NCBI GenBank assembly: GCA_963823095.1 | Contig: CAWGKI010000012.1 | Location: forward strand, 186,001 to 250,000 | Length of the DNA stretch: 64,000 bases | Direction of reading: 5' to 3' | Origin: CAIVVT01 sp963823095 | Lineage (GTDB): Bacteria; Acidobacteriota; Terriglobia; Bryobacterales; Bryobacteraceae | Part shown: positions 44,523 to 53,541 of the stretch, piece by piece | Layout: each line of letters opens with the position of its first letter | Numbering within the stretch: the stretch's first letter is position 1 | Notes under the pieces: generated by a model | What the model saw: only the letters and a program-made list of their open reading frames with translations | Database searches by the model: none | Told to the model about the DNA's origin: nothing | Position numbers and translations under genes: made by a program

Positions 44523-44667
44523 CCGGTCTAGGCCCAATACTGTTCACTTTGTGGGATAGACCATCGCCTTGCGTGGTCTGTCGTCTCCGCAGCCCGGCAG
44601 ACGACGCAAACCGATCGTCTGCCCCACCATATTGCCTCGTAAGTGAACAGTGTTGGGTCTAGGCCGG
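44523..44667. repeat. Nested inverted repeat: 27-bp arms enclosing a family B element
   Basis: The outer arms (44523-44549 and 44641-44667) differ at three positions and hold TACTGTTCACTT. Inside, at 44551-44627, lies GTGGGATAGACC... ...GTCTGCCCCAC, the family B unit also found near 55574, 58060 and 62630. The stop codon of the thioesterase gene lies in the right arm. This looks like an older palindrome or terminator into which a structured repeat was inserted. Confidence 0.75.
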
Positions 44668-45069
44668 GATGGAGAATCTTTCGCGTACTTCCGGACGCAC
44701 GGCAACGGGCCTCATTGTCTGACTGTCGATAGGGCACCACAAGCTGCGCGCACGGGCCAATACCGCTCCGTCGCTAGCCCGCAGTAGCTCGACGTGACGT
44801 TCAAACTTGATCCGGCTGGCTGGACCGACCCAGGTCCTCGCCGTGATCGAATCACCAAGCAGAGCTGGCCGCAGATAGTCGATCTCGTGCCGCAACACCA
44901 CCCAAAGCAAGCTGGCCTGGTCTTCAGGCGCTGCCTTCGCGGTCCAGTGGGCAGTGGCTGCCTCCTGAACCCAACGCAGATAGACGACGTTGTTTACGTG
45001 GCCCATCCGATCGATATCCGAGGGTTCGACGGCAATGGCAAGTTCATAGACTTCCGCGGCTTCGCTCAT
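44659..45069 (-). CDS. Acyl-CoA thioesterase, hotdog fold (4-hydroxybenzoyl-CoA type)
   Basis: The 136-residue protein has the YbgC/4HBT signature DIDRMGHVNNVVYLRW, with the catalytic Asp replaced by the usual GHVNN-type active site, and a hotdog-fold core (LRPALLGDSITARTWVG, RIKFERHVELLR). It likely hydrolyses acyl-CoA or aromatic-CoA thioesters. The stop lies inside the nested inverted repeat, which may also terminate this transcript. Confidence 0.88.
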   Translation of the reverse strand: MSEAAEVYELAIAVEPSDIDRMGHVNNVVYLRWVQEAATAHWTAKAAPEDQASLLWVVLRHEIDYLRPALLGDSITARTWVGPASRIKFERHVELLRASDGAVLARARSLWCPIDSQTMRPVAVRPEVRERFSIPA

Positions 45070-45228
45070 CTGTTTTCAGGGTAGCGCCGGAGCATCGGCC
45101 GAATGTCGCTCAAACCTTGTCTGCTATCACTGCACGCGATCCGGCAGCACCCATGAGATTTGGGGGAGCCCAGATGAGCCTGGCGTCTTGAGACTCCTCC
45201 CTCCCTCTCGGTCATCGCTCCGCGCCCC

Positions 45229-45348
45229 AAACGGAGCCGCGACCGTAAGGGAGCGGTTGATACGCGCAATCAGGCGGGCGAGCTTTTCGCAAATGAACGG
45301 GAAACATCTTCTGCAACCGCTCCCTTACGTTCGCGGCTCCGTTTCGAG
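45229..45348. repeat. Family C inverted repeat
   Basis: AAACGGAGCCGCGACCGTAA... at the left and ...TTCGCGGCTCCGTTT at the right pair over about 31 bases with few mismatches, with some 57 bases between arms. A single arm recurs at 34872. It separates the thioesterase and the GH16 genes. Confidence 0.75.
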
Positions 45349-45363
45349 GTTCTTCATTCGCGG

Positions 45364-46138
45364 CTAGTTTGCTTCTCGCTGCCAGACTCGCACCCAGTCG
45401 ATCACGTAGTCCTGCGGGAACACCGTGCTCGCATCGGGATTGCCGGGCCAACCGCCACCCACCGCCAGATTCAACAACAGGAAATGCGGATGATCGTAAA
45501 CCCACTTGGTCCCGGCCGGGAGGTCCTTGGGAGTCAGCGTGCGCACCGGTTGGTCGTCCAGCAGGAACGTGATCGAGTCGGGCGCCCACTCAATGCCGTA
45601 GGTGTGGAAGGCATCGGGATCGGACAAAGGCGACGGCTTGCTCAGTCCTTTCGCGCCCGAATAGCCGGGGCCATGCAGCGTGAAATAAGCCGTGCCGGGC
45701 GTCTTTCCGATGAACTCCATCACGTCGATCTCGCCGCACTTCGGCCAGCCTGCCGTATTTGATATCGTCGCCGAGCATCCACCACGCCGGCCAGATGCCC
45801 TGCCCTTTGGGCAGCTTCAGCCGGGCGGCAATGCGGCCGTACTTCACCGCGTATTTGTCTTGCGTCTTCATCCGGGCCGAGGTGTATCCGGTCTCTGTCT
45901 TGATCGCCCGAATGATCAAGTGGCCTTCGCCATCGAGGAATGAGTTTTCGCGAGAGTTCGTGTAATTTTCGAGTTCCTTGTTGCCCCAGCCGTTCGCGCC
46001 CAGTTCATGAGTCCACGTCTTCGCATCTGGCGCGGAACCCTTCGCACCGTCGAATTCATCGCTCCAGACGAGTTTCCAGTCATCGGCGGCAGATGCGGTG
46101 GTAACCGCCACAAAGAGCAAAAGAGCAGCGAGTCTCAT
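45364..46138 (-). CDS. Secreted GH16 beta-glucanase-like enzyme, frameshifted
   Basis: A signal peptide (LAALLLFVAVTTASA) is followed by WKLVWSDEFDG, IIRAIKTETGYTSARM and KLPKGQGIWPAWWMLGDD. After a one-base shift near 45751 the catalytic motif GEIDVMEF appears (Glu nucleophile, Asp, Glu acid/base), then HTYGIEWAPDSITFLLDD and LLLNLAVGGGWPGNPD. Removing one base gives 258 codons, a full laminarinase-type domain. The substrate is probably beta-1,3- or mixed-linked glucan. Confidence 0.85.
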
Positions 46139-46227
46139 ATCGCTCTCAGCCTATCGTGAATTCGGAGACGGAGTTCAGCCTGAAACGAACCACCGACGGC
46201 TGTCTCGAAATCCCGCCGCGTGCCTGG

Positions 46228-46614
46228 TCAGTCCGTCAACTGCCGCTGCAGCAGTGCCATGAAGACGGAACGCACGCGGTAGGCTGCGAGGAACCACAGG
46301 ACGGTGACGACCATGGCAGTGGGCAGTCCGCTCGGCGCCATCAACGCGTGAAACAGAACGATGTTGACGATCACGGGGCCGAGCAGCGTCAGCGCCAGCG
46401 GCACATACTGATTCAGCAAGAGCAGCACTCCGGTCCCGAACTGGAGACCAGAGACGACAACCATGTAATGCGATGCCGCGAGTGCGCCGGCAAACTGGCC
46501 TGCGGGTCCCGTTGGCATTGGGCCCATCGGGATGAAATGCAGGAAGCCATTGAGGCCAAAGACGGTAAACAGCAAGCCCAGCAGGATGCGGGCGACGAGA
46601 GAGACGGTGTTCAT
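46228..46614 (-). CDS. DoxX-family membrane protein
   Basis: A 128-residue protein with four hydrophobic helices, including ILLGLLFTVFGLNGFLHFIPM near the start and VVVSGLQFGTGVLLLLNQYVPLALTLLGPVIVNIVLFHALM in the middle. The RILLGLLFTVFGLNG pattern is typical of DoxX-like proteins, which are linked to quinone and thiol stress but mostly uncharacterised. It is flanked by gaps and no operon partner is seen. Confidence 0.8.
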   Translation of the reverse strand: MNTVSLVARILLGLLFTVFGLNGFLHFIPMGPMPTGPAGQFAGALAASHYMVVVSGLQFGTGVLLLLNQYVPLALTLLGPVIVNIVLFHALMAPSGLPTAMVVTVLWFLAAYRVRSVFMALLQRQLTD

Positions 46615-47104
46615 AAGCCTTTCCCTTCGACAAGAAATCCACTGCGGAAATCAGTGTACGAGAAAGTGCCGGATAGCGGATACAAATTCTGCGGCTCGCT
46701 CCGAAAGAAGGCGGGCGTCCTCTCGTCTTGCGAAGCAGGCGTTGCGCTGCGCCTTTTCGAGCAAGACCTGCTGGTGTTGCTCTTAGAATCTGGCTGTTGA
46801 TTTTGCGGCGCTCTCACTCCGAGATCCGGGCCAGCACCGAGCTCCGAACGGGGAGGGGTCCCGGTCCTGGACATTTCTTCCGCCAATCGCGGTCGCTCAC
46901 TCGGCGTAGCGCCTTATTGACCTCAACCCAGCGCGAAGCCCAGGGGACCCCTCTCTTCGTTAGCCGCATCGGTGCATGACGGTTATTGGGCGCGCGAGGC
47001 TGACCGCGTCCCGCTCGTCCTGAATCAGGAGTCGTGTTGCTGGGAGACGGACATGTCATTTTCGTGATTGGGGGTGTAAGGTCCGCCGGTCATGGATAGA
47101 TCGG
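46615..47104. other. Gap with no supported gene
   Basis: About 490 bases between the DoxX gene and the nucleotidyltransferase remnant. Short frames occur on both strands but have no convincing starts, composition or family resemblance. I see no tRNA, hairpin series or promoter that I can support. Confidence 0.45.
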
Positions 47105-47425
47105 TCAAACGCGGACCCCCTCCCGGCGCACGGCTTTCAGAAAGGGTGTCGACGCACTTTCAAACCGGGACTGCGAGGTTTAGACACAAGAGAGGTAGAT
47201 ATCATTCCGCAGGGAGACATCGGCAACGACCTCTCCTGCCCGGCGAATCTCCTCGAAGGGACGGACGTCGCCACCAAGGACCACCAAGACGTCCACGTCG
47301 GAATCGGGGGATGCATCACCCCGTGCACGGGAGCCGAAGACCACCGTGCGTTGAAACCGTTCCCCGTACAACCTGCTCAGACGGTCGCGCAGTTCCGCAA
47401 CCGCGCTTTGTATTTGAGGATCCAT
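47105..47425 (-). pseudogene. MNT-type nucleotidyltransferase with in-frame stop
   Basis: The frame from ATG 47425 encodes a minimal nucleotidyltransferase with RTVVFGSRARGDASPDSDVDVLVVL, the G-S-x(6-8)-D-x-D catalytic loop. A TAA at 47180-47182 ends it after 81 residues, but the same frame goes on with TSQSRFESASTPFLKAVRREGV, which looks like the normal MNT C-terminus, to a TGA at 47105. This is therefore a nonsense change, unlike the insertions seen elsewhere. The catalytic core is intact, so a shortened protein may still work. It lies divergent from another nucleotidyltransferase gene pair. Confidence 0.65.
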
Positions 47426-47585
47426 CTTCGCCGCACCAAGTTCCACGCAGTTCGTTCGCGTTAAACGATTGTACGCCCCAGCCGTTCCGTCGGGCCGGAC
47501 TCCCGGGTGCAGCGAGTCAATCGCGAAGTTCAACCACTCTCATAGCCTACCGAATCGCGCATTGACATACTGGCATACTGAACAC

Positions 47586-47849
47586 ATGCGCCCCCTCGAC
47601 ACGTCCCCCGAAGCCTGGGCCGTGTTCCTCGACATCCAGAGGCGCATGACTCCAGGCGAGAAAATCGCGCGGGTTTTCGAGCTCTCGGCATTGGTCAAAG
47701 CTATGGCAGTGGCCGGTCTGCGCCAGCGCTACCCCGAGGCGAGCGACGAGGAGATTCGCCTGCGGGCCATCCGCCAGAGACTCGGCGATGAGTTGTTCGA
47801 GAAGGCTTATGGTGACGCGTTGGCGCAGTTCCCGTCGAGGCAATCGTAA
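47586..47849 (+). CDS. Small protein paired with a nucleotidyltransferase
   Basis: The 87-residue product is mostly helical (WAVFLDIQRRMTPGEKIARVFELSALVKAMAVAGLRQRYPEASDEEIRLRAIRQRLG). I recall similar short proteins encoded immediately before AbiEii-like/DUF6036 nucleotidyltransferases. The stop overlaps the next start (TAATG), so the two are translationally coupled. A toxin-antitoxin-like relation is inferred from this arrangement; the function is not known. Confidence 0.7.
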   Translation: MRPLDTSPEAWAVFLDIQRRMTPGEKIARVFELSALVKAMAVAGLRQRYPEASDEEIRLRAIRQRLGDELFEKAYGDALAQFPSRQS

Positions 47850-48427
47850 TGGAATCTGTCGCACAGGCGTTGCGAATCCTTACCCGCGCGTTGGAGCGTC
47901 TTCAGATTCCTTACCTGATTGGCGGCTCAGTCGCCTCCTCGGCACTCGGCGTCCTGCGGGCCACTATGGACGTGGACCTGCTCGTCCGGCTTCCCTCTGA
48001 TGCGGTTGGGCAACTCGTGGAGACTTTGGGATCCGACTGGTATGCGGATCCGGACGCCATGCGAGACGCGCTCAAGCGGGACCGGCCGTTCAATGTGATC
48101 CACAAGCCGACGGGCGAAAAGATCGATTTCTTCCCCTCAGTCTCCGAGTTCCACGAGGAAGAACTGAAGCGAGCAAGCGTAAAGGAGCTCAACCTTGGCG
48201 AGGAAGTCCTCCGCCTGCCGGTCGCCTCTGTAGAGGACATGATTCTGGCCAAGTTGCAGTGGTATCGCGCGGGCGGCGAGGTCTCCGAGCGACAATGGTC
48301 TGACGTCCACAACCTGCTGACCCTCAACCGCGATGTCGACCGTCAGTATCTCGCGGTTTGGTCTCAGCGGTTGGGAGTGAAGGATCTGCTGGCGCAGGCC
48401 ACGGCCCAGGCGGAGTCCCAACTGTAG
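47849..48427 (+). CDS. Nucleotidyltransferase-fold protein (DUF6036/AbiEii-like)
   Basis: The 192-residue protein has the catalytic loop PYLIGGSVASSALG followed by ATMDVDLLV, the GGS and D-x-D pattern of polymerase-beta-like nucleotidyltransferases, then PVASVEDMILAKLQWYRAGGE, a signature of AbiEii/DUF6036 members. Some relatives modify tRNA or other targets as toxins or abortive-infection factors. The upstream small protein could act as a regulator. Substrate and role remain unknown. Confidence 0.8.
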   Translation: MESVAQALRILTRALERLQIPYLIGGSVASSALGVLRATMDVDLLVRLPSDAVGQLVETLGSDWYADPDAMRDALKRDRPFNVIHKPTGEKIDFFPSVSEFHEEELKRASVKELNLGEEVLRLPVASVEDMILAKLQWYRAGGEVSERQWSDVHNLLTLNRDVDRQYLAVWSQRLGVKDLLAQATAQAESQL

Positions 48428-48447
48428 TCGTTTGCTTCAGCCTGCGG

Positions 48448-49695
48448 CTATCTGGTCAGCGCCGCGAACAGTTCTTCCCTCGTCAAATTCTTCTGCTCGG
48501 CTGCCGCCATATCTTTTAGCGCGTAAACACCCGCGGCGATTTCGTTGTCGCCGAGCAGTAGCGCGTAGCGGGCGTTCAGCTTGTTGGCGAGTTCCATGGC
48601 TCGCTTCACCTTGCGATCGGTCGAGACTTCAACCACGACACCCGCCCTGCGCAGATCGCGCGACAGCACGGCGGCGTGCTTTACGGCTTCGTCGCCCATC
48701 GGCACGATGTACAGATCCAATCGATTTAGCGCAGCCGCGTCAAGCTTCTCCTCGATGGTCATCACCAGGCGATCTTCTCCGATGGAGAAGCCGATGCCGG
48801 GTAAAGCGACACGCGAGCCTAGCGACTCGGCCAGCCCGTCATAGCGGCCGCCGCCGAGCACGGAGTTCTGCGCGCCCAACGACCCGTGCACCACCTCGAA
48901 CGTGGTCTTGGTGTAGTAATCGAGGCCGCGCACCAGGCGCGGGCGGATCTCATATGCGATGCCGCGCACGTCCAGCAACTCGCGCACAGTGGCGAAGTGC
49001 GTCGAACATTCTTCGCCCAAATTGTCGAGGATCGAGGGCAGGCTGTCGATGATCGGCTGGTCCTCGGGCACCTTGCAGTCGAGCACGCGCAGCGGGTTCG
49101 TGTCCGCGCGCCGCTGGCAGTCAGAGCACATCGTGCCTTTGACTTCCTGCAGCCGCTCGCGCAGCTTCTCGACGAACGCCGGACGGCACTTGGGGCATCC
49201 GACCGAGTTGATGATCAGGTGAGGCTGCTCCACGCCGCAGCGCGTGAGCAGCTCGATCACCATCTCGATCACTTCGGCATCCACGATGGGCGATTCAGAG
49301 CCGATCACCTCGGCGCCAATCTGAGAGAACTGCCGATAGCGCCCCTTCTGTGGACGCTCGCGCCGGAACATGGGGCCGATGTAAAACAGCTTCTTCAGAC
49401 CCGGAATCTGGTCAAGCCGGTGCTCGATGGCTGCGCGGATCACCGAGGCGGTATTCTCCGGACGCAGCGTCAGCGACGCGTCGTCGCGGTCCGTCCAGGT
49501 GTACATCTCTTTCGAGACGATGTCGGTCTCTTCGCCGACGCCGCGAGCGAAAAGCTCGGTCGATTCGAAGATCGGCGTGCGGATTTCGCCGTAATTGTAA
49601 GTGCGAAACACCTCCCGCGCGATCGCTTCCACGTGATTCCACACGGCGGAGGAAGGGGGCAAAATGTCTCGGGTCCCGCGAACAGCTTTAATCAT
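48448..49695 (-). CDS. hisS: Histidyl-tRNA synthetase
   Basis: A class II synthetase of 415 residues that charges tRNA-His. Motif 1 region GEIRTPIFESTELFARGVG, TLRPENTASVIRA, motif 2 FRRERPQKGRYRQFSQIGAEVIG and motif 3-like GIGFSIGEDRLVM are clear. The histidine-specific loop RGLDYYTKTTFEV and the C-terminal anticodon-binding domain (LYIVPMGDEAVKHAAVLSRDLR) complete it. No regulatory hairpin is visible before the start beyond the structured repeat at 49747. Confidence 0.97.
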   Translation of the reverse strand: MIKAVRGTRDILPPSSAVWNHVEAIAREVFRTYNYGEIRTPIFESTELFARGVGEETDIVSKEMYTWTDRDDASLTLRPENTASVIRAAIEHRLDQIPGLKKLFYIGPMFRRERPQKGRYRQFSQIGAEVIGSESPIVDAEVIEMVIELLTRCGVEQPHLIINSVGCPKCRPAFVEKLRERLQEVKGTMCSDCQRRADTNPLRVLDCKVPEDQPIIDSLPSILDNLGEECSTHFATVRELLDVRGIAYEIRPRLVRGLDYYTKTTFEVVHGSLGAQNSVLGGGRYDGLAESLGSRVALPGIGFSIGEDRLVMTIEEKLDAAALNRLDLYIVPMGDEAVKHAAVLSRDLRRAGVVVEVSTDRKVKRAMELANKLNARYALLLGDNEIAAGVYALKDMAAAEQKNLTREELFAALTR

Positions 49696-49746
49696 GAGGA
49701 GTCTCTAGTGCAATGCGTCCAAAATACTGTCGATTATCGAGATCGT

Positions 49747-49854
49747 GTGGGGCAGCATGGCATCCTGCACGGCGGTTGGCAACCGCCGCCGTTCGGCGCG
49801 GAAAACGCACCAGGCCGATTAACAATCGGCCGCAGCTTACCAAAGCTGCCCCAC
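49747..49854. repeat. Three-hairpin structured repeat
   Basis: Perfect 10-bp outer arms GTGGGGCAGC (49747-49756) and GCTGCCCCAC (49845-49854) enclose CGGCGGTTGGCAACCGCCG and GGCCGATT-AACA-ATCGGCC. The cloverleaf-like plan is the same as in family A although the clamp resembles family B. It lies between hisS and the carbonic anhydrase gene. Confidence 0.75.
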
Positions 49855-49907
49855 AAATGGCAGCGGTGCGCGCCAGGAATAATCGTCATTCTGCATGACG
49901 CAGTTCA

Positions 49908-50426
49908 CTAGGAAACCGGGTCGTCGCGATAGTCCTGGCGGTAGCGGAGGTAGCGCTGCGCGTTCTCGCTGAAGCGCGCCTTTTCATCCGCGGTCACCTG
50001 GCGCCGCACCTTGGCCGGGACGCCCATCACCATCGACTCCGGCGGAATCTCCACGCCCTCGGCGACCAGTGCGCCGGCGGCGACTACGGAACCGCGGCCG
50101 ATCTTCGCGCCGTTGAGCACGATGGCGCCGATGCCGATCAGGCAATCGTCTTCCACCACGCAGCCATGCAGGCAAACCATGTGTCCCACCGTGACGCGCT
50201 TGCCGATAATCACCGGGTACTTGTCCAGTTCGCCGTGCAGCACGGAGCCGTCCTGGATGTTCGAATCGTCGCCGATTTCAATGCGGTTGACGTCGCCGCG
50301 AGCGACGGCAGAGGGCCAGATGCTGGCGCGCTCGCCCATCGTGACATCGCCTATCACCTGGGAGGCCTGATCGACGTAAGCGGAAGCTGCAATCTTGGGG
50401 TAAATGCCTTTGTAGGGCCGAACCAT
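49908..50426 (-). CDS. Gamma-class carbonic anhydrase-like left-handed beta-helix protein
   Basis: The 172-residue protein is built from hexapeptide repeats (VIGDVTMGERASIWPSAVARGDVN, IQDGSVLHGE, VTVGHMVCLHGCVV, IGIGAIVLNGAKIGRG). The three His for metal binding appear in LHGE, VGHM and LHGC. Gamma carbonic anhydrases hydrate CO2; PaaY-type relatives are thioesterases. AAGG stands before the ATG at 50426; an in-frame GTG at 50456 is an alternative start. Confidence 0.88.
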   Translation of the reverse strand: MVRPYKGIYPKIAASAYVDQASQVIGDVTMGERASIWPSAVARGDVNRIEIGDDSNIQDGSVLHGELDKYPVIIGKRVTVGHMVCLHGCVVEDDCLIGIGAIVLNGAKIGRGSVVAAGALVAEGVEIPPESMVMGVPAKVRRQVTADEKARFSENAQRYLRYRQDYRDDPVS

Positions 50427-50539
50427 GCGGGTTACCTTTTCGCTGCTTGGGTTCACTGCCTGGGCGATGCCGCAGGAATCTCGCTGACATTGCCTCTGGA
50501 AACCCTCATGGTACCATCCACCCCGCTACAATTTGAGTT

Positions 50540-52568
50540 ATGCGGCTCCGTTTGCTCGCCTCCATTGCCCTCACCTGTATGCTTCTTCCAGCACAAAAGG
50601 CTCCGTTTACTGCTGACGCCCTATTGAAGATAAAGCGTATTGCAGACCCACAGATGTCACCCGACGCGAAGTGGGTTGCGTTCACGGTTTCGACCATAGA
50701 CGTGGACAAGAACACGCGTCCGCGCCAGATCTGGATTGCTCCGCTGGCGGGCGGCGCGCCACACCAGATCACCACTGAAGGCAACAACGATACGGCTCGC
50801 TGGTCGCCCGACTCGAAGCAACTTGCGTTCGTCTCCACACGGAGCGGCAAATCGCAGGTCTGGATGATGGACGCAGACGGCTCGAACGCGCACCAGGTGA
50901 CAAGACTCGCCAGCGAGGCGTCGGGCGTGAAGTGGAGTCCCGATGGGAAGAACCTGATCTTCGTGAGCGAGGTCTATCCGTCCTGCAATGCGGATGACGC
51001 CTGCAACGCCGCGAAGATCGACGCCGCCGAGAAGAGCAAGGTGAAAGCGCGCACATACACTTCCCTGCTGTACCGTCATTGGACCGAGTGGCGCGGGGAT
51101 CGCCGCAAGCACCTGATGGTGGTCGCGCCCACCGGCGGCGCGGTGCGCGATTTGACTCCCGGCTTCCAGCAAGACGTCCCGCCGTTCTCCCTCGGTGGTG
51201 GCGACGACTATGAGATCTCGCCTGATGGCAAAGAGGTCGTATACGCCGCGAACCTCGATGAGGACCAGGCTCTGAGCACAAACTGGGAAATCTACATCGT
51301 GCCCATCGAGGGTGGCGAGGCGAAAAAGATCTCCACAAGTCCCGGCGCCGACGCCAGCCCTAAGTACTCGCCCGACGGCAAGTGGATCGCTTGGCGCATG
51401 CAGGTCCGCGCGGGCTACGAGAGCGATCGCTGGCGGCTGGTCGCGTTCAATCGCGAGACCAGCCAGATCACCGTGTTGACCGAGAACATGGACCGCCACG
51501 TGACCAATTTCACCTGGCATCCGGAATCGAACCGCATCGCGATCGCGGTGGACGACCGCGGCCGGCAAAACATCCAGAGTATTCCCGTCACTGGCGGAGG
51601 AGCCAAGATGCTGCTCCAGGGCAACTCGCATATCGACGACGTTCAATTCTCCGCCGACAATCAAGTCCTGGTCTACAGCGAACAGAGTGGATCGAGCCCC
51701 GAAGAAATCTTCAAAGCGGTGAAGGGCGGCGGCGGGCCTGTCGCTGTCACACATCTGAACGATGAATTACTGGCGCGCTACGACCTGCGGGCGCTGGAAG
51801 AATTTACGACGACGGGCGCCGAAGGCGCGCAGGTGCACAGCTTGCTGCTGAAGCCTCCTTCGTTCGACGCCAAGAAGAAATACCCGGTGCTGATGTTGAT
51901 CCACGGCGGACCGCAGGGCTCTTGGGGCGAGTCATGGACCTATCGCTGGAACGTTCAGGTCTTCGCGTCGGCCGGCTTCGTTTGCGTAATGCCGAATCCG
52001 CGCGGATCGACAGGCTACGGAACGAAGTTCACCGACGAAATCAATGGCGACTGGGGCGGCAAGGCTTATGAAGACATCATGGCCGTGACCGACCAGGTGG
52101 CCAAGTTGCCCTACGTGGACGCGGACCGCATGGCCGCCGCCGGCGGCAGCTACGGCGGCTACATGGTGGATTGGATTCTCGGCCACACCGACCGCTTCAA
52201 GGCGCTCATCTCCCACGCCGGCGTGTACGACCTGCGCAGCGAGGCAGGCACGACGGAAGAGCTCTGGTTCACCAATTGGGAGAACAAGGGCTTCCCCTGG
52301 GAGCAGCCCGAACTCTACGAAAAATGGTCTCCGTCGGCATATGCCAAGAACTTCAAGACGCCGACGCTGGTGATCCACGGCGAACTCGACTTCCGCGTGC
52401 CCTACGGGCAGGGTCTGCAGCTCTTCACGGCCCTGCAGGCACAGAAGATCCCGTCGAAGCTGATCGTCTTCCCGGACGAAGGGCCATTGGGTCCTGAAGC
52501 CGCAGAACAGCCTGTTCTGGTACAAGAGCTTCCTCGATTGGGTTACGGAGTGGACGGCGAAGAAGTAG
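50540..52568 (+). CDS. S9-family prolyl oligopeptidase, C-terminus frameshifted
   Basis: A signal peptide (LLASIALTCMLLPAQ) precedes a beta-propeller of TolB-like repeats (PQMSPDAKWVAFTVS, SPDSKQLAFVST, SPDGKNLIFVSE, YSPDGKWIAWRM) and an alpha/beta-hydrolase domain with GGSYGGYM (Ser nucleophile) and HGELDFRVP (Asp). In the frame as given the end reads DEGPLGPEA, losing the catalytic His. Removing one G from GGG at 52481-52483 restores EGHWVLKPQNSLFWYKSFLDW and a stop at 52566-52568, giving 676 codons. The product should cleave peptides after proline or release acylated residues in the periplasm. Confidence 0.9.
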
Positions 52569-52572
52569 CCGC

Positions 52573-53469
52573 CTAAGCCAAAGCCATCGCCAGAGCGCGG
52601 ATGTGGACCGCGCGCGTGCCGCAGCATCCGCCCAGCACGCTCAATCCAAACTCGGACTTAAGCACCGCCAGCGATGAGGCGAAATCTTCTGGCCGCATGG
52701 TTTCCAGGGTCGTCAACGCGTCGAACTCCGCCGGGTCGCGCGGCGATGTGTTCGCCTGGAAGCCCTGGACCCGAGCCGCTGCCGCTGCGTTCAGTTCGCG
52801 AGCCTCTTTCATGCCCGTGGCGAAAACCTCGGGGTGCGTGCAGTTGATCCAGTACTGCGCGGGCGGCCGCTCGCGCGAGTCGATCTCCGCAATCGCCTCC
52901 ACCAGCGGAGTCCCGTCGAGGAGGCATCCATCGGAACGTAAGACAAAGCTCAAAACATAGTCGAGGTCCGTCTCCGCAAAGGCGTCGGCAACCCCCAGCG
53001 CTTCGTTCAATGCGGGGAGCGTGGCGGCCAGCAGGAAGTCGCAATCGGCCTCGACCAACCGTTCTGTCTGCCAGGCATGATACTTATGGGCAGCCTCGCG
53101 AGCCGGGGCTTCCGACGGCGTGTAGCAATCGCCTTTCGGTCCCAAGAGACCCGCTATAGTCGCTTCGGGCACGGCGTCCCGAAGCAGATTCACCGCATTT
53201 TCCTCGGGCTGGGTCTTCGGCCTGCGCGCCTTTGCCATCCGGTCGCGACCGCAGCGCCAGGTTGGGGTGTGGATCACAATCGGGAACTGCGCGGCCGCGG
53301 TTGCATATTCCTTCCAGATGGAACTCAGCATCTGCCGCCCCTGCTGCGAGTCCAGCATGCCGGCGTATCCAATGGAGGGATCGATCAGCGCCGGAGCCTG
53401 GCGCGACACGCGCTCCAGGACCGAGCCTTCGGTCAGAGTCACGTTGCCCGCCCGAAACAGTTGTTGCAT
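52573..53469 (-). CDS. Homocysteine S-methyltransferase family protein
   Basis: The 298-residue protein has the zinc-site cysteines: YWINCTHP near residue 208 and VLGGCCGTRAVHI near the C-terminus, as in BHMT/MmuM-type enzymes that methylate homocysteine to methionine. LTEGSVLERV opens it in place of the usual DGG(M/L)GTEL, so the methyl donor may differ. The corrected end of the S9 gene leaves four bases between the convergent genes, whereas the uncorrected frame overlaps, another hint that the insertion is artificial. Confidence 0.85.
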   Translation of the reverse strand: MQQLFRAGNVTLTEGSVLERVSRQAPALIDPSIGYAGMLDSQQGRQMLSSIWKEYATAAAQFPIVIHTPTWRCGRDRMAKARRPKTQPEENAVNLLRDAVPEATIAGLLGPKGDCYTPSEAPAREAAHKYHAWQTERLVEADCDFLLAATLPALNEALGVADAFAETDLDYVLSFVLRSDGCLLDGTPLVEAIAEIDSRERPPAQYWINCTHPEVFATGMKEARELNAAAAARVQGFQANTSPRDPAEFDALTTLETMRPEDFASSLAVLKSEFGLSVLGGCCGTRAVHIRALAMALA

Positions 53470-53541
53470 TCCTACCCAAGAGTAGCCTGTGCGAGGCTCT
53501 CCGCATCGGAGAGAATAGGAGATAAGGAGAAATCTGGCATC

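Noticed and set aside
46615..47104. Possible small genes in the 490-bp gap
   Set aside because: All frames overlap one another, lack ribosome-binding sites and show low-complexity Arg/Ser-rich composition typical of chance frames in GC-rich DNA.
47105..47425. Frameshift in the MNT gene like the other nine
   Set aside because: The C-terminal sequence continues in the same frame after TAA, so this is a stop codon, not an inserted base.
47562..47590. TTGACA at 47562 as promoter of the small nucleotidyltransferase pair
   Set aside because: With normal spacing the -10 box would fall on the start codon and no good hexamer is there. The adjacent CATACTG direct repeat was not convincing as an operator.
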